Below, one piece after another: positions 35,298 to 47,393 of a stretch of DNA of 64,000 nt (positions are counted from its first letter, which is position 1; each line of letters opens with the position of its first letter). The notes beneath the pieces are model-generated. The model ran no database searches. It had not been told where the DNA came from and worked only from the letters and a program-made list of their open reading frames with translations. The position numbers and the translations under genes were made by a program. The DNA lies in contig NC_083871.1 in the NCBI RefSeq assembly GCF_032452875.1, positions 4,129,692 through 4,193,691 on the forward strand, in the 5' to 3' direction. Source of the DNA: Bos javanicus. Lineage: Eukaryota > Chordata > Mammalia > Artiodactyla > Bovidae.

Positions 35298-35750
35298 TAC
35301 TCCATTGTATATATGTACCACAGTTTTCTTATCCATTCATCTGCTAATGGACATCTAGGTTGCTTCCACGTCCTGGCTATTATAAACAATGCTGCGATGA
35401 ACATTGGGGTACACGTGTCTCTTTCAATTCTGGTTTCCTCGGTGTGTATGCCCAGCAGTGGGATTGCTGGGTCATAAGGCAGTTCTATTTCCAGTTTTTT
35501 AAGGAATCTCCACACTGTTCTCCATAGGGGCTGTACTAGTTTGCATTCCCACCAACAGTGTAAGAGGGTTCCCTGTTCTCCACACCCTCTCCAGCATTTA
35601 TTATTTGAAGACTTTTGGATCGCAGCCATTCTGACTGGTGTGAAATGGTACCTCATAGTGGTTTTGATTTGCATTTCTCTGATAATGAATGATGTTGAGC
35701 ATCTTTTCATGTGTTTGTTAGCCATCTATATGTCTGCTTTCGAGAAATGT
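35298..35750 (-). mobile_element. L1_BT ORF2 end (right piece)
   Basis: Continuation of the L1 at 34519-34977 upstream through ORF2: the frame at 35237-35725 covers KSSNNKCWRGCGEQGTL and YDPAIPLLGIHTEETRI and reads into the inserted BovB at its end. It ends at gagaaatgt, where BovB sequence begins. Confidence 0.92.
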
Positions 35751-36019
35751 CTAGGTTGATCATAGCTTTACTTCCAAGGATCAAGCATCTTTTAATCTCA
35801 TGGCTGCGGTCATCACCTGCAATGATTTTGGAGCCCAGAAAAATAAAGTCTGTCATTATTTCCATTGTTAGTTTTCTGAATGTTTAATTTTAAGCCAACT
35901 TTGTCACTCTCCTCTTTCACTTTCATCAAGAGGCTCTTTCATTCTTTTTTGCTTTCTGCCATAAGTGTGGTGTCATCTGCATATCTGAGGTTATTGATAT
36001 TTCTCCTGGCAATCTTGAT
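35751..36019 (-). mobile_element. BovB LINE RT/C-terminal part (right piece of a mosaic)
   Basis: Antisense BovB from ctaggttgatcatagc to ctcctggcaatcttgatt; the RT box YADD is at 35972-35983 on the minus strand. Relative to the left piece at 34388-34518 about 430 bases of BovB are missing. Confidence 0.9.
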
Positions 36020-36315
36020 TAATATACATATATTATATATAGTAAAAGCCCAATGTGGAATTTTTTGTAGTTAAAACAAATTGATCATTTAACTTTGATA
36101 GACCTATGAAACCACTCTCAAAAAATATCACATTACTGATCCTCCAATCACTGTTCAGTTATTCACAAAGAGTCACATGGAAATAGTATCTTATTAAATA
36201 AATTTAAATTAAAAAATAATAATAAAAATAAAAATCATACATTACCAAGAAAAAAAATAAATAAGTAAAAGAAAAATAAGAAAGTTGTTTAGAGACCAAA
36301 AAAAATAATAATAAT
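36020..36315. other. AT-rich DNA with simple sequence
   Basis: The sequence is A-rich with aataataataaaaataaa type runs (36214-36320). No gene is recognised. Confidence 0.6.
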
Positions 36316-36595
36316 AAAGTTTAGATTCTGAAGCTGAAACTCAAATACTTCGGTCACCTGATGCAAAAAATGACTCACAAGAAAAACCCTGATGCTGGGA
36401 AAGATTGAAGGCCAGAGGAGAAGGGGACAAGAGGATGGGATGGTTGAATGGCATCACCGACTCAGTGGAATGAGTTTGAGTAAGTTCTGGGAGTTGATGA
36501 TAGACAGGGAAGCCTGGCATGTTGGAGTTTATGGGGTCACAGAGAGGTGGACATGACTGAACAACTGAATTGAACTGAACTGAAAGTTCAGATTC
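36316..36595 (+). mobile_element. BovB LINE 3' fragment with TSD
   Basis: The body at 36329-36582 covers the last 250 bases of BovB and ends in a CTGAA-type tail. The flanks aaagtttagattc (36316-36328) and aaagttcagattc (36583-36595) form a 13-base TSD with one mismatch. Confidence 0.95.
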
Positions 36596-36935
36596 ACATA
36601 TTCTTGTTATGAGTGATCTTGCTGCAGTTTTCATTTTAATATGTCATTTATGATTCCTTTTCTGTAAGATATGAATACTTTTGCATATTTTTCTACAATA
36701 TAGCTTTTTATATTTTTCTACTAAAATCTATATTCTTATTGTATTTTGGTTCGTCGGTTTAGAAAAAGTTTCAATTTTTTAAGCACTCAAAAATTTTGGA
36801 GTTTGTTACATATATTCAACTGTTAACGGGTGATTTTTGCCAATTGTGTTTGGTTTCTCATGGTAAAGTATATTGGGTTTATAGTCATTTGGACTATATG
36901 TCTTTGTAAGAAATAAAAAAGAAAAACTTTTTATT
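36596..36935. other. Unassigned AT-rich DNA
   Basis: No gene or recognisable repeat; probably decayed LINE. Confidence 0.4.
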
Positions 36936-37200
36936 TTGTATTGAGGAGTAGCCACTTAACAATGTTGTGATAGTTTCAGGTGAACAGTGAAGGGATTTAG
37001 CTGTACTGCCATCTCTGGGGTCGCACAGAGTCAGACAGGACTGAAGTGATTTAGCAGCAGCAGTAGCAGCAGCAGTATACATATACGCATTCTATTCCAA
37101 ATGCCCCTCCCATCCAGGTTGCCACATAACATTGAGCAGAGTTCCATGTGCTACAGAATAGGTTATTGTCTGCTATCAGTTTCAAACATAGCATTGTGTG
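36936..37200 (-). mobile_element. Old L1 3' UTR with embedded SINE fragment
   Basis: Antisense L1 3' UTR words (aacaatgttgtgatagtttc, agcagagttccatgtgct, acagaataggttattg). A BOV-A2 fragment lies at 37005-37076. Confidence 0.7.
37005..37076 (+). mobile_element. BOV-A2 3' fragment
   Basis: Only the last 70 bases remain: tctggggtcgcacagagtc, gactgaagtgatttagc and a (CAG)n-like tail at 37057-37076. Confidence 0.85.
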
Positions 37201-37267
37201 CGTGTCCATCCCAAACTCCTTAACTACCCCTCAATTTTGGTTTAGTAAAAAAAGTTTGAATGGTTCT

Positions 37268-37559
37268 AGCATACTTTTGGGAGAAGGCAATGGCACCCCA
37301 CTCCAGTAGTGTTGCCTGGAAAATCCCATGGATGGAGGAGCCTGGTAGGATGCAGTCCATGGGGTCACTAAGAGTCAGACACTACTGAGCGACTTCACTT
37401 TGACCTTCCACTTTCATGCATTGGACAAGGAAATGGCAACCCACTCCAGTGTTCTTGCCTGGAGAATCTCATGGATGGAGAAGCCTGGTAGGCTGCAGTC
37501 CATGGGGTCGCACAGAGTCGGACATAACTGAAGTGACTTAGCATCAGCAGCATACTTTT
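37268..37559 (+). mobile_element. BOV-A2 SINE with perfect TSD
   Basis: Two Bov-A monomers with the typical linker; body 37279-37548. A perfect 11-base TSD, agcatactttt, lies at 37268-37278 and 37549-37559. It is close to the family sequence, so this is a relatively young insertion. Confidence 0.96.
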
Positions 37560-37765
37560 ATTTTTATACCCACATGATGCTACAATGGGATTTTAAATAT
37601 TTTATGCATATGAGATTTTATTTTTGTTTGTCAAGAATGAAATAAAGCCAATGTTACATGAGTATAAGACATAAACCATATTGTAATCTAAATTTGTATC
37701 ACACTAAATAGGGTAAAATGAGGTTATAAATATAAACGTGCATATATCTACAAAAACATAAGCAT

Positions 37766-38105
37766 ATCATTATTTGGGCTTCCCTGGTAGCTCAGCTGAC
37801 AAAGAATCCACCTGCAATGGTTTAATTCCTGGGTCAGAAAGTTCCCCCGGAGAAGGGATAGGCTAACCACCCCAGTATTCTTGGACTTCCCTGGTGGCTC
37901 AGATGGTAAAGAATCTGCCTGAATCACAGGATGCCTAGGTTTGATCCCTGGGTTGCGGAGATCCCCTGAGGGCATGGAAACCCACTCCAGTGTTCTTGCC
38001 TGGAGAATCCCCATGGACAGAGGAGCCTGGCAGGCTATGGTCTATGGGATTGCCAAGGGTCGGACATGACTGAGAGGCTAAGCACAGCACAGCAAATCAT
38101 TATTT
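37766..38105 (+). mobile_element. Composite Bov-tA SINE (two tRNA heads) with TSD
   Basis: The first unit (37776-37872) has a tRNA head and a truncated Bov-A; the second (37873-38095) starts a new tRNA head (gacttccctggtggctcag) and a complete Bov-A. A single perfect 10-base TSD, atcattattt (37766-37775 and 38096-38105), flanks both, so they moved as one unit. This matches the composite Bov-tA3-type arrangement known in ruminants. Confidence 0.92.
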
Positions 38106-39679
38106 ATTTCTTAAGCACTCATTTAAAAAAATTCTTATTTTAGATAATTTATAATTGTATATTAGTTTCAGTTGTACAACATGTTCAATATTTTTATAGA
38201 TTATATTCCTTTAAGGTTATTACAAAATGATGGCTATATTTCCTTGTTCACTACAATATACCTTCTTGCTTAGTTGCTTCTTACATGGTAGTTTATCTTA
38301 TTAAATCCCCTACCACTCTCTTGACCTCCCCACTTTCCTCTCACCACTGGTAACCACTGTTTTGATTTCTATATTTGTGAATCAGTTTTTGTTTTGCTAT
38401 ATTCACTAATTTGTTTTAGTTTTTGTATTTCACCTGTAAGTGTTAAAGTATTTGTCTTTCTCTGTGTGACTTATTTCACTTAGTAATGACTATTTACTTA
38501 TACACTTACACCAATTTGTAAATTATCTGTGACTCCTTGCATTACACAGGTTTGTTCTGGGCTCTCGAGTCTGTTTCATTGATCTATCTGTCTATTTTTG
38601 TGCCAGTGCCATGCTTTTCTGATAACGGTAGCTTTATAATATAGCCTGAAGCTAGCAAGCAAAGTAATTCAGCTTTATTCATTTTTTTAAAGGTTACTTT
38701 GGCAATAAGGGGTCTTTTGTGGTTCCATAGAAATTTTAGAATATTTATTCTAGTTCTTTGAAAAATGCCATAGGTATTTTAATACAGATTGTATTATATT
38801 AAATCTACAGATCACTTTAATCTATCTAGGTAATATGCACAATTTAAGAATGTTAATTCTCCCAATCCATGAACACGGACTATTTTTTAATGTCTATCAT
38901 CTTCAGTTTCCTTCATGAATGCTTTATAGTATTGAGAGTATATATCTTCCACTAATTTGGTTACATTTATTCATATTATTTTCCTCATTTTGACGCTATT
39001 TTAAATGTGATTGTTTTTTATTTCCCTTTCTGATAGTTCACTAGTGGTGTATAACAATGGAATTTTTTAAATTAATCTTATATCCTTCAGATACCCTGAA
39101 TTAATTTATTAGTCTTAATAGACTGTGGGTGGAAATTGTAAGGTCTTCTCTCTATGGTGTCATATCTTCTGCACATAGTGACAGTCTTTCTTCTTCCCTT
39201 CCCACCTGGATGACTTGTTTCCTCTTATCTGTCTTCTGTGACTGGGACTTTCAAGTGTATGTTACATAGACGTGCTGAGAGTGAGTATCCTTGTCTTGTT
39301 CTTGATTTTAGAGAAAATGCTTTTACTTTTTTACCACTGAATATAATGTTAGCTGTCATAAATGGCATTTCTTATGTCAAGATATATATCTTCTATATCC
39401 ACTTTCATGAGTGGATTTTTATTAAGAATAGATATTTTATATTCATTCATTAATTAAAATAATTAATATTATTTTTATTAAGAATAGATATTAAATTTTG
39501 CCAAAGCTTTTTTCTATGTCCATTGAGATGATCATACGATTTTTCTCCTCCTGTTTGATATTGTGTATCACATTTGATCTGATCACATTTGATTGATTTG
39601 TGGTTATCAGACCATCTTTGTATCCTTCAAATTCTTCAGTGCTAGCTTTTATTTTTTTAATGCTTTCTAGTTCCTTGTT
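38106..39679 (-). mobile_element. Old L1 3' half (ORF2 and 3' UTR)
   Basis: Antisense 3' UTR words at 38140-38500 and ORF2 words such as ttttgtgccagtgccatgct, atagcctgaagctagc and gtcaaatt-type blocks up to about 39660. Many stops; a BOV-A2 interrupts it at 39680. Confidence 0.7.
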
Positions 39680-39967
39680 CGGAGAAGGCAATGGCACCCC
39701 ACTCCAGTACTCTTGCCTAGAAAATCCCATGGATGGAGGAGGCTGGAAGGCTGCAGTCCATGGGGTCGCGAAGAGTCGGACACGACTGGGTGACTTCACT
39801 TTCACTTTTCATTTTCATGCATTGGAGAAGGAAATGGCAACCCACTCCAGTGTTCTTGCCTGGAAAATCCCAGGGATGGGGGAGCCTGGTGGGCTGCAGT
39901 CTATGGGATTGCACACAGTCAGACACTACTGAAGTAACTTAGCAGCAGCAGCAGCAGTTCCTTATTA
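39669..39967 (+). mobile_element. BOV-A2 SINE with TSD
   Basis: The body at 39680-39956 has both monomers and a (CAG)n tail at 39942-39956. Flanks agttccttgtt (39669-39679) and agttccttatt (39957-39967) form the TSD with one mismatch. Confidence 0.95.
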
Positions 39968-40129
39968 AAATTATCATTGTAGTGGTCCTCTATTATTTTT
40001 CCTAATTCAGTTAGCATTTTTACGAGTAATACTTTGAACTCTTGATCTGGTAAGTTGTTTATTTTTCTTTGTTTCTTTGTTTTTTCTTTCTTTCTTTTGT
40101 TTTTTTAGGGCTTTTATCTTGCTCTTTCA
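39968..40129 (-). mobile_element. Old L1, continuation
   Basis: Words tcagttagcatttttacg and actttgaactcttgatctgg match antisense internal sequence of old L1 elements. It ends in a T-rich stretch. Confidence 0.5.
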
Positions 40130-40208
40130 GTTTTTATTTTTTATTTTATTTTTTTTCCAACTACAATTTTATTTTATTTTTAAACTTTACAAAATTGTAT
40201 TAGTTTTG
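40130..40208 (-). mobile_element. L1_BT tail only
   Basis: A T-rich run followed by aaactttacaaaattgtat and tagttttgcaaat is the reverse complement of the very end of a young L1_BT variant. Only about 70 bases were inserted. Confidence 0.7.
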
Positions 40209-41400
40209 CAAATATAATTCCTGTGTCTTCTTATATTGGTTAACTTCTCTGCCTCTGTGAAATTATGTGAAACAATTAACTATCCCAGTCTTGAAATGGG
40301 GTCCCTTTGATCGAGTGTCCCTGCATGTGTGCAGTGACTTTGGTGGGAGAGCTGGATGTGACATGAACACAAGTCTATCTTCTCCCAGGGTGTGCTGAGA
40401 GCTATTACTTGGTTAGGAGATGGATCTGAAGATGGAGGGCCTAGAGCTAAAGTCAAAAGTAAGCAAAGGATTCTCCTCTGCTCAGTAGTCAGTACCACCC
40501 TATTGGGAGTAAAGTCAAGTCCCAAGCTGCTGGAGCAGAAGCCCTGAAGTTCTGATTGAAACTAGAGTCATTCTCTTTAACTGTGTGCTCTTTGCTGTCC
40601 CAGCACCAGGACCCTCACCCTGGGGGGTGGGGGGAGAAGTCCTGAAGCAAGAGGGGCTAGTGCAAGCACTTAGCATGGTCTGACTTTTGGCCTCTTGTCA
40701 TCCTAGCATAGACAGAGTCCTAGACCCTTCTGATGCTCTGCTTGTGGAAGTACCAGTAATGTTTTTCCCCTCCCTGCACAGATGCTGCTCTGGCTCTGTG
40801 CTTCATCCCTCAGAGCTGATCTCTCCTCTTGGCCATGGCAGCCCTTACCCTAATGTGGAGCTGCATCTTCAAGTAAATGGGGTTGGACCAGGTATTTGGC
40901 TCAGACTGGAGTTCTCCCTAGGGAGGTTGTAGTAAAATAGCTATCACCTCATGCAGTTTCAATCTGCCCTTTCTACTCTGTCTTGGGAATAAACAAAAGT
41001 GGGCGTGCACCTCACGAGTGAAGTCTAGGCTTCCCACAGTCTTCCTGTTAGTCCTGCTGACCTTCCAACCAGCCTAGGGGGCTCCTCTTCCCTCTTTTGG
41101 ACACCAGGGCTCACTCAATATGTGCCTTGAACCTCACTCCTGAAGGAGGATTTCTGCCTCTATAATCCACCTCCTCTTCTGAGTCCCACCCCAAGCATGA
41201 GGAGTCCTGTCCTAATTGCTTTACCTCTCTTTCTATATAATTCCATTTTAATTTTCTTAGTCTTGGATGCACAGGAGTCTTTCTGTCAGTCTCCAGTTCA
41301 TTTTAAGTGAGAACTATTCCACATGTAGATGTACTTGTGATGTGTTCATGGGGGGAAGTGAATTGCACATCCTCTTAATCCACAGTTTGGTCTCTTTTGA
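40209..41400 (-). mobile_element. Old L1 5' UTR-like block
   Basis: A GC-richer 1.2 kb ends with antisense L1 5' UTR words: tctccagttcattttaagtg, gtagatgtacttgtgatgtg, ttaatccacagtttggtctc. The middle part (40560-41200) fits such a 5' UTR in composition but I cannot align it by eye. With 38106-40129 it would make one internally deleted old L1. A 5' UTR of this type normally contains the L1 promoter; activity here is unlikely after this much decay. Confidence 0.5.
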
Positions 41401-41589
41401 GCACTTTTAAATAAGATTAGACATTGAATTTACTCAAAAAGTTTTTTTAGTATTTAAATTTATCAGATATTTTATTTGACATTAATGAATTATTTTATTA
41501 TTTTTTAATTCTTTCTTTCTAGAGATAACTCTAATATAGAAATTATACAGAATAATAATATCTGAAAATATTTTAGTTAGACTTCTTGC

Positions 41590-42016
41590 TTCAAGTTATG
41601 GGGTCTTTAATTTTTTTAGAGCAGGTTACACTGCACAGAAAAATTGAGAAATTGGCACAAAAATTTGCTGCTTCCATACATGCATAGTCTTCCTCATTAT
41701 TAACATCCCCATCAAAGTCATGTATTTTTAATACTGATGAGTGACATTGACACATCATAATTATCCAAAGTTCATAGCTTATACCAAAGTCCATATTCAC
41801 TTCAGTCCATAGTTTACATTATAGTTCATTCTATTAGGTTATACAAATGTATAATCACATGTATCCATTCATAAAATCAACAATATTTTCACTGCCCTAA
41901 AATTCTCTGTGCTCCATCTATTTATCCATTCTCTTGTACTCAAGCTCACTATTCTTTGTTTTGTCTTCAAAGTTTTGCCTTCTCCAGAAGATGATAGAAT
42001 TGGGATCAAACAGTAT
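41590..42016 (-). mobile_element. Old L1 (L1M) 3' UTR, piece 1
   Basis: Antisense words cagaaaaattgagaaattgg, tccatagtttacatta, tttcactgccctaaaattct and agttttgccttctccagaag match the L1M 3' UTR. It breaks at cagtata and continues near 44165 after a DNA element and a BovB. Confidence 0.7.
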
Positions 42017-42190
42017 ACACTGGACCCTTGACTAGTATATGTCTGAATTGTGCAGGCCCACTTAATGAGGATTTTTTTCCTAATAAATACATACAATTGT
42101 ATTTATGATCTCAGGTTGGTTGAATTGGCAGAAGTGGAACCATGAAAAGAGAGGGCTAAATATAAAGTTATAAATGGTATTTTGGGGTTA
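42017..42190 (+). mobile_element. Tigger-like DNA transposon fragment
   Basis: The left end (cactggacccttgac) matches the Tigger-type terminal repeat; the interior shows tgtgcaggcccactta, aataaatacatacaattg, ggttggttgaattgg and ataaagttataaatgg. The right end was lost or cut by the BovB at about 42191. Confidence 0.6.
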
Positions 42191-44155
42191 GTTCTGATAG
42201 ATACTATGGATGGAAGTTCATAACATTGTATGAGAGGTGATGATCAAAGCCAACCCCTAAAAAAAGAATTTCAAAAAGGCAAAATGATTGTCTGAGGAGG
42301 CCTTACAAATAGCTGAGAAAAGAAGAGAAGTGAAAGGCAAAGAACACAAGGAAAGATATACCCATCTGAATACAGAGTTCCAGAAAATAGCAAGGAAAGA
42401 TAAGAAAGTCTTCCAAGTGAACAATTCAAAGAAATAGAGAAAAACAATAGAATGGTAAGGACTAGAGATCTCTTCAAGAAAATTAGAGATACCAAAGGAA
42501 AAGATAGGCACAATAAAGGACAGAAACCTTATGGACCCAACAGAAGCAGAAGAGATTAAGAAGAGGTTGCAACAATACACAGAAGAAATATACAAAAAGA
42601 TCTTAATGACCCAGATAATCATGATGGTGTGATCACTCACCTAGAGCCCAACATCCTGGAATGTGAAGTCAGGTGGGCATTAGGAAGCATCACTACAAAC
42701 AAAGCTAGTGGACGTGATGGAATTCCAGCTGAGCTATTTCAAATTCTAAACAATGATGCTGTGAAAGTGCTGAACTGAATATGCCAGCAAATTTGGAAAA
42801 CTCAGCAGTGGCCACAGGACTGGAAAAGGTCAGTACTCATTCCAATCCTAAAGAAAGGCAATGCAAAACAGTGTTCAAACTCTTGAACAATTGCACTCAT
42901 TTCACATGGTAGCAAGATAATGCTGATCTTCAAGCTATGCTTCAATAGTATGTGAACCGAGAACTTCCAGATGTGAAAGCTGAATTTAGAAAAGGCAAAG
43001 AAACCAGATATAAAATTGCCAACATCCTTGGATCACAGGAAAAGCAAGAAAATTCCAGAAAAACATCTACTGCTTCAACTGACTAGGCTAAAGCCTTTGA
43101 TTGTTTGGGTCACAACAAACTGATGAAATTTCTTAAAGAGATGGGAAACCAGACCACCTTACCTGCCTCCTGCAAAACCTGTATACAGGTTAAGAAGCAA
43201 TATTTAGAACCAGATATGGAAGAGTAGACTGGTTCCAAATTGGGACAGGAGTGTGTCAAGGCTGTATATTGTCACCCTGCTTATTTAACTTAATGCAGAG
43301 TACATCATGCAAAGTGCTGGACTGGATGAAGCACAAGCTGGAATCAAGACTACATGAAGAAATATCAATAAACTCAGAAATGAAGATAACACCACTCTTA
43401 TGGCAGAAGGAGCAGAGAAATTAAAGAGCATCTTGATGAAGGTGAAGGAATAGAGTGAAAAAGCTAACTAAATCTCAACATTCAAAAAATGAAGATCGTG
43501 GCATCTGGTCCCATCACTTCATGGCAGATAGATGGGGAAAAAATGGAAACAGTGATCGACTTTATTTTCTCAGACTTCAGAATCACTGCAGATGGTGACT
43601 GCAGTCATGAAATTGAAAGACGCTTGCTCCTTGGAAGAAAAGCTATGACCAACCTAGACAGCATATTAAAAAGTAGAGACATTACTTTGCCTACATAGTC
43701 TGTATAGTCAAAGCTATGGTTTTTGCTTTAGTCATGTATGGGTATGAGAGCTGGACAATAAAAAAGGCTGAGCACCAAATAATCTATGCCTTCAAGGTAT
43801 AGTGCTGGAGAAGACTCTTGAGAGTCCCTTGGACTGCAAGGGGATTCAAGGAATTCATCCTAAAGGAAACCAACTCTGAATATTCATTGGAAGGACTGAT
43901 GCTGAAGCTGAAACACCAATACTTTGGCCACCGGATTCAAAAAGCTGACTCAGTGGAAAAGACACTGATGCTTGGAAATATTGAGGGCAGGAGGAGAATA
44001 GGATGAAGGAGGATGAGATGGTTGGATGGCATCACTGACTCAATGGACCTGAGTTTGAGCAAACTCTTGGAGATGGTGAAGGACAGGGAAACCTGGCCTG
44101 CTGCAGTCCATGGAGCTGGAAAGAGTCAGACACAACTGAGTGACTGAATAACAAT
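42191..44155 (+). mobile_element. BovB LINE, 5'-truncated (linker, RT and C-terminus)
   Basis: It starts in the endonuclease-RT linker and runs through the RT to the C-terminus (RVPWTA at 43820, KTLMLG near 43965), ending gactgaataacaat. The catalytic YADD box is replaced by codons N-E-D-N at 43379-43390, and there are many frameshifts. It is one of the older BovB copies here. Confidence 0.93.
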
Positions 44156-44164
44156 CTACACTAA

Positions 44165-44317
44165 AGGTCAGTGTTCCACTTCCTGAGCTGTTTAAAAGTA
44201 AATTGTATAGACTGTTCAGATTAGCTTCTTCTAGTTAGTAATATGCATTTAAAGTTTTTTCATAAATTTTTAAGTCTTTATAGCTCATTTCCTTTTAACA
44301 CTAGATAATATTCTATT
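44165..44317 (-). mobile_element. Old L1 (L1M), piece 2
   Basis: Antisense words cagattagcttcttctag and aatatgcatttaaag continue the L1M of 41590-42016. It is interrupted at aatattctatt by a second BovB. Confidence 0.7.
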
Positions 44318-45051
44318 CCTTTATGGCAGAAAGTGAAGAATAACTAAAGAGCCTCTTGATGAAAGTGAAAGAGGAGGGTGAAAAAGTTGGCTTAAATCTC
44401 AACATTCAGAAAACTAAGATCATGGCATCTGGTCTCATCACATCATGGAAATAGATGGGGAAACAGTAGAAACAGCAGTGGTGACTGCAGCCATGAAATT
44501 AAAAGATGCTTACTCCTTGGAAGGAAAGTTTTGACCAACCTAGACATCATATTGAAAAGCAGAGACATTACTTTGCCAACAAAGGTCCGTCTAGTCAAGG
44601 CTATGGCTTTTCCAGTAGTTGTGTATGGATGTTAGAGTTGGACTATAAAGAAAGCTGAGTCCGGAAGAATTGATGCTTTTGAACTGTGGTGTTGGAGAAG
44701 ACTCTTGACAGTCCCTTGGACTGCAAGGAGATCCAACCAGTCCATTCTGAAGGAGATCAGTCCTGGGTGTTCATTGGAAGGACTGATGCTGAAGCTGAAA
44801 CTCCAATATTTGGCCACCTCATGTGAAGAGCTGACTCATTGGAAAAGACCCTGGTGCTGGGAAAGATTGATGGCAGGAGGAGAAGGGGATGACAGTGGAT
44901 GAGATGGTTGGATGGCATCACTGACTCAATGGACATGGGTTTGGGTAAACTCTGGGAATTGGTGATGGACAGGGAGGCCTGGCGTGCTGCGATTCATGGG
45001 ATCGCAAAGTCAGACACTACTAAACGACTGAAATGAACTGAATATTCTATT
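44307..45051 (+). mobile_element. BovB LINE C-terminal part with perfect TSD
   Basis: The body at 44318-45040 begins just after the YADD box (MAESEE block) and runs to the CTGAA-type tail. About 40 bases around the DFIFLGSKI codons are deleted near 44480. A perfect 11-base TSD, aatattctatt, lies at 44307-44317 and 45041-45051. Confidence 0.95.
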
Positions 45052-45500
45052 GTCTGGTACATACCACTTTACATATTAATTCACCAATGGAAGGGCAATT
45101 TTGAATAAAAGTAGAAACATTCATGTTCAGGTTCTGTGTGGGCATAAGTTTCAACTCCTTTGGGTAAGTACCAGGAAACATGATTACTAGATCATATGGT
45201 ACAAGTATATGTAGTTTTGTACTGAACTAAACTGTCTTCCAAAATGACTGTACCATTTTTCATTCTCACCAGAAATGGATGAGAGCTCCTGTTGTGCTTC
45301 ATCCTCTCTAGTATTTGATGTCAACGTTCTGAATTTCAGGCATTCTAATAGGTGTGCAGTGTTGTCTCATTCTAATTTGCATTTTCCTGCTGATCTGTAA
45401 ATGTGGAGAATTTTTCATGTGCTTATCTTTTTATCTGTATATCTTCTTTGGTTAATGGTCTTTAAGATCTTTGGCCCTTATTTAGAATTTTTGATTAACA
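45041..45500 (-). mobile_element. Old L1 (L1M), piece 3
   Basis: Antisense words ctccttggg-like, aaatgactgtaccattttt, gcattctaataggtgtgcag and tctaatttgcattttcct are the 3' end of old L1 ORF2. It completes the chain 41590-42016, 44165-44317. Confidence 0.75.
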
Positions 45501-47393
45501 GTTATAATTTTGCAACATTATCTAGAGTAATTTTTCTAGAAATCATGTTTTTTTCATTAAAATAGCTTATAGCAAGGACTTAGATATTGTCTTTCTATAC
45601 TTTGGAGCAATTTAAAAAGTATTAAAGCCATTTGGACTTAATCCATCTGTGAAACACTGTAGCTCTCTTATATTTTGTTTTCTGATAACATTCCCTTTTT
45701 CTTATAATTAAGTTTGCTATTTCAGGATTTATTTTTAATCATTTTTACTTTCTGAGACAACTGACCTCTTCAACTAGCTATTGAAATATTTTTGGAAATA
45801 TATTTCCATTTTTTAAACTGTCAATCCTTATCTTCTAAGACTTTACTATTTATTTTCACATTGCATTTTTATTTTTTTGTACTTTTCTATATTTTTCTCT
45901 CCAGTTTACCTTATTTCATTTTAATTTTCAAAGAATTAGCAGAATCATTAAGTTATTTCAAGAGCAGTAAACATGTTCTGAATTTATTTGGCCCAGAGGG
46001 CTCAAATATAGAGGTAGAACAAAAATTAACATTTTAATAAGATAACCTTCAACACTAAATTTGAAATAACACATTAGGAAATTATCCATAAATTGTTTTA
46101 TTATCTAGAACAATGTATAGCCCATGAAATTATTAGGTTCCTGTAGATTAGAAGCATTAATTCTATAAAGTTGTCTGCATTATCTATCTCTTTAAATATA
46201 ATTTGTAAAGTGTATGATCAACATTTTCTAATCTTAATGCTTTGTCATTTTTCAGAGTCCATTTTGTAAAATCTTTAGTATGCATTTTCCTAGAAAAATC
46301 TCATAAGTATTATTTTAATAGCTAAGACAAATACATAGTATTTTCTGGATAATTTAAAAAAAATATCTGTAACACCTTTCTTTAAGATAATAGCAATTTT
46401 ACTAAAAATGGTATAATCTTTGAAACCAAACATAATTGAGTAGGTCCTTCTGTGGGTGGAACATTTTCACAAGATTTTGGAATAACAGAAAAAGTCATGA
46501 TAATTAGTAAAGCCAGGTGGAATACTCTTAAGTGAAGGTGTACGCATAGCAGAGGGCATGCCCACAGATGAGAAAGACAGCAGGTAACTTGAGGGCACAG
46601 GGAGAGGATTGAGGCTTGGGGATGTTATAAATATGCATAGGAATGAGTCTCTGAGTTATAAACTAGGGAGTTAGTAGAAGTTCCATTCAGTACATAAAAA
46701 GGTGAACCCCGAACCTGGTCACTTCACACTCAAAGCTGAAGAAATTGCAGGCAAGTATTTTCTTGTCCAGGTAAAATACGGCAAGATGTTTCACATGAAA
46801 CTGAATAAATTTATTTGGGGAGTTTTAGGACAGATCTCAAGGCACTGGTACTTCAAATCAAAGACTACCATTGTCAAAAATAGAAGAAACCAAACACCAG
46901 TTAAAGGTGATAAGGAGAAATTTTATTGAGTGTAACTATTGCAACAAAGGTGAGAACTTAGCATAACTTGAAGTTAACTCTGCCAAAACAAAAGGTAGAA
47001 GAGTTTTAAATTGGTGGGTGTGTTTCAAGAAAAGGCATTAAAGGCATTGACTCAGCCATCCGTATTTCCTAACTGGCACCTACATGGAAGAGAAGCAAAC
47101 TTCTCACACGTTTATCACAAAAGTTAGTGATGTAGGGAGAACAAGGCACTCAGTAAATATATATATATATATTAAATCAATTTAATTCTACAGGATAGTT
47201 TGAAAAAATTGAAGAAATCTCACAAAAGTAAAATAAAAAGACAAAGAGATAAAGACTCAATTTTTTTTAATGTATTTATTTATAAAGCACATGGAGGATC
47301 AGTCAGGAAGGGAATGCCAGTACTATCAAGTCAAATAAACTGCAGATCTTCAACAAATACACAAGCATCTTATGGAATTAAGAAAAATATATA
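45501..47393. other. Unassigned AT-rich DNA
   Basis: About 1.9 kb has no recognised ruminant repeat. A 75-codon frame at 46702-46929 has no recognised domain, and nearby text (46680-47060) might be an old LTR. A short (AT)n run lies at 47157-47170. Confidence 0.4.
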
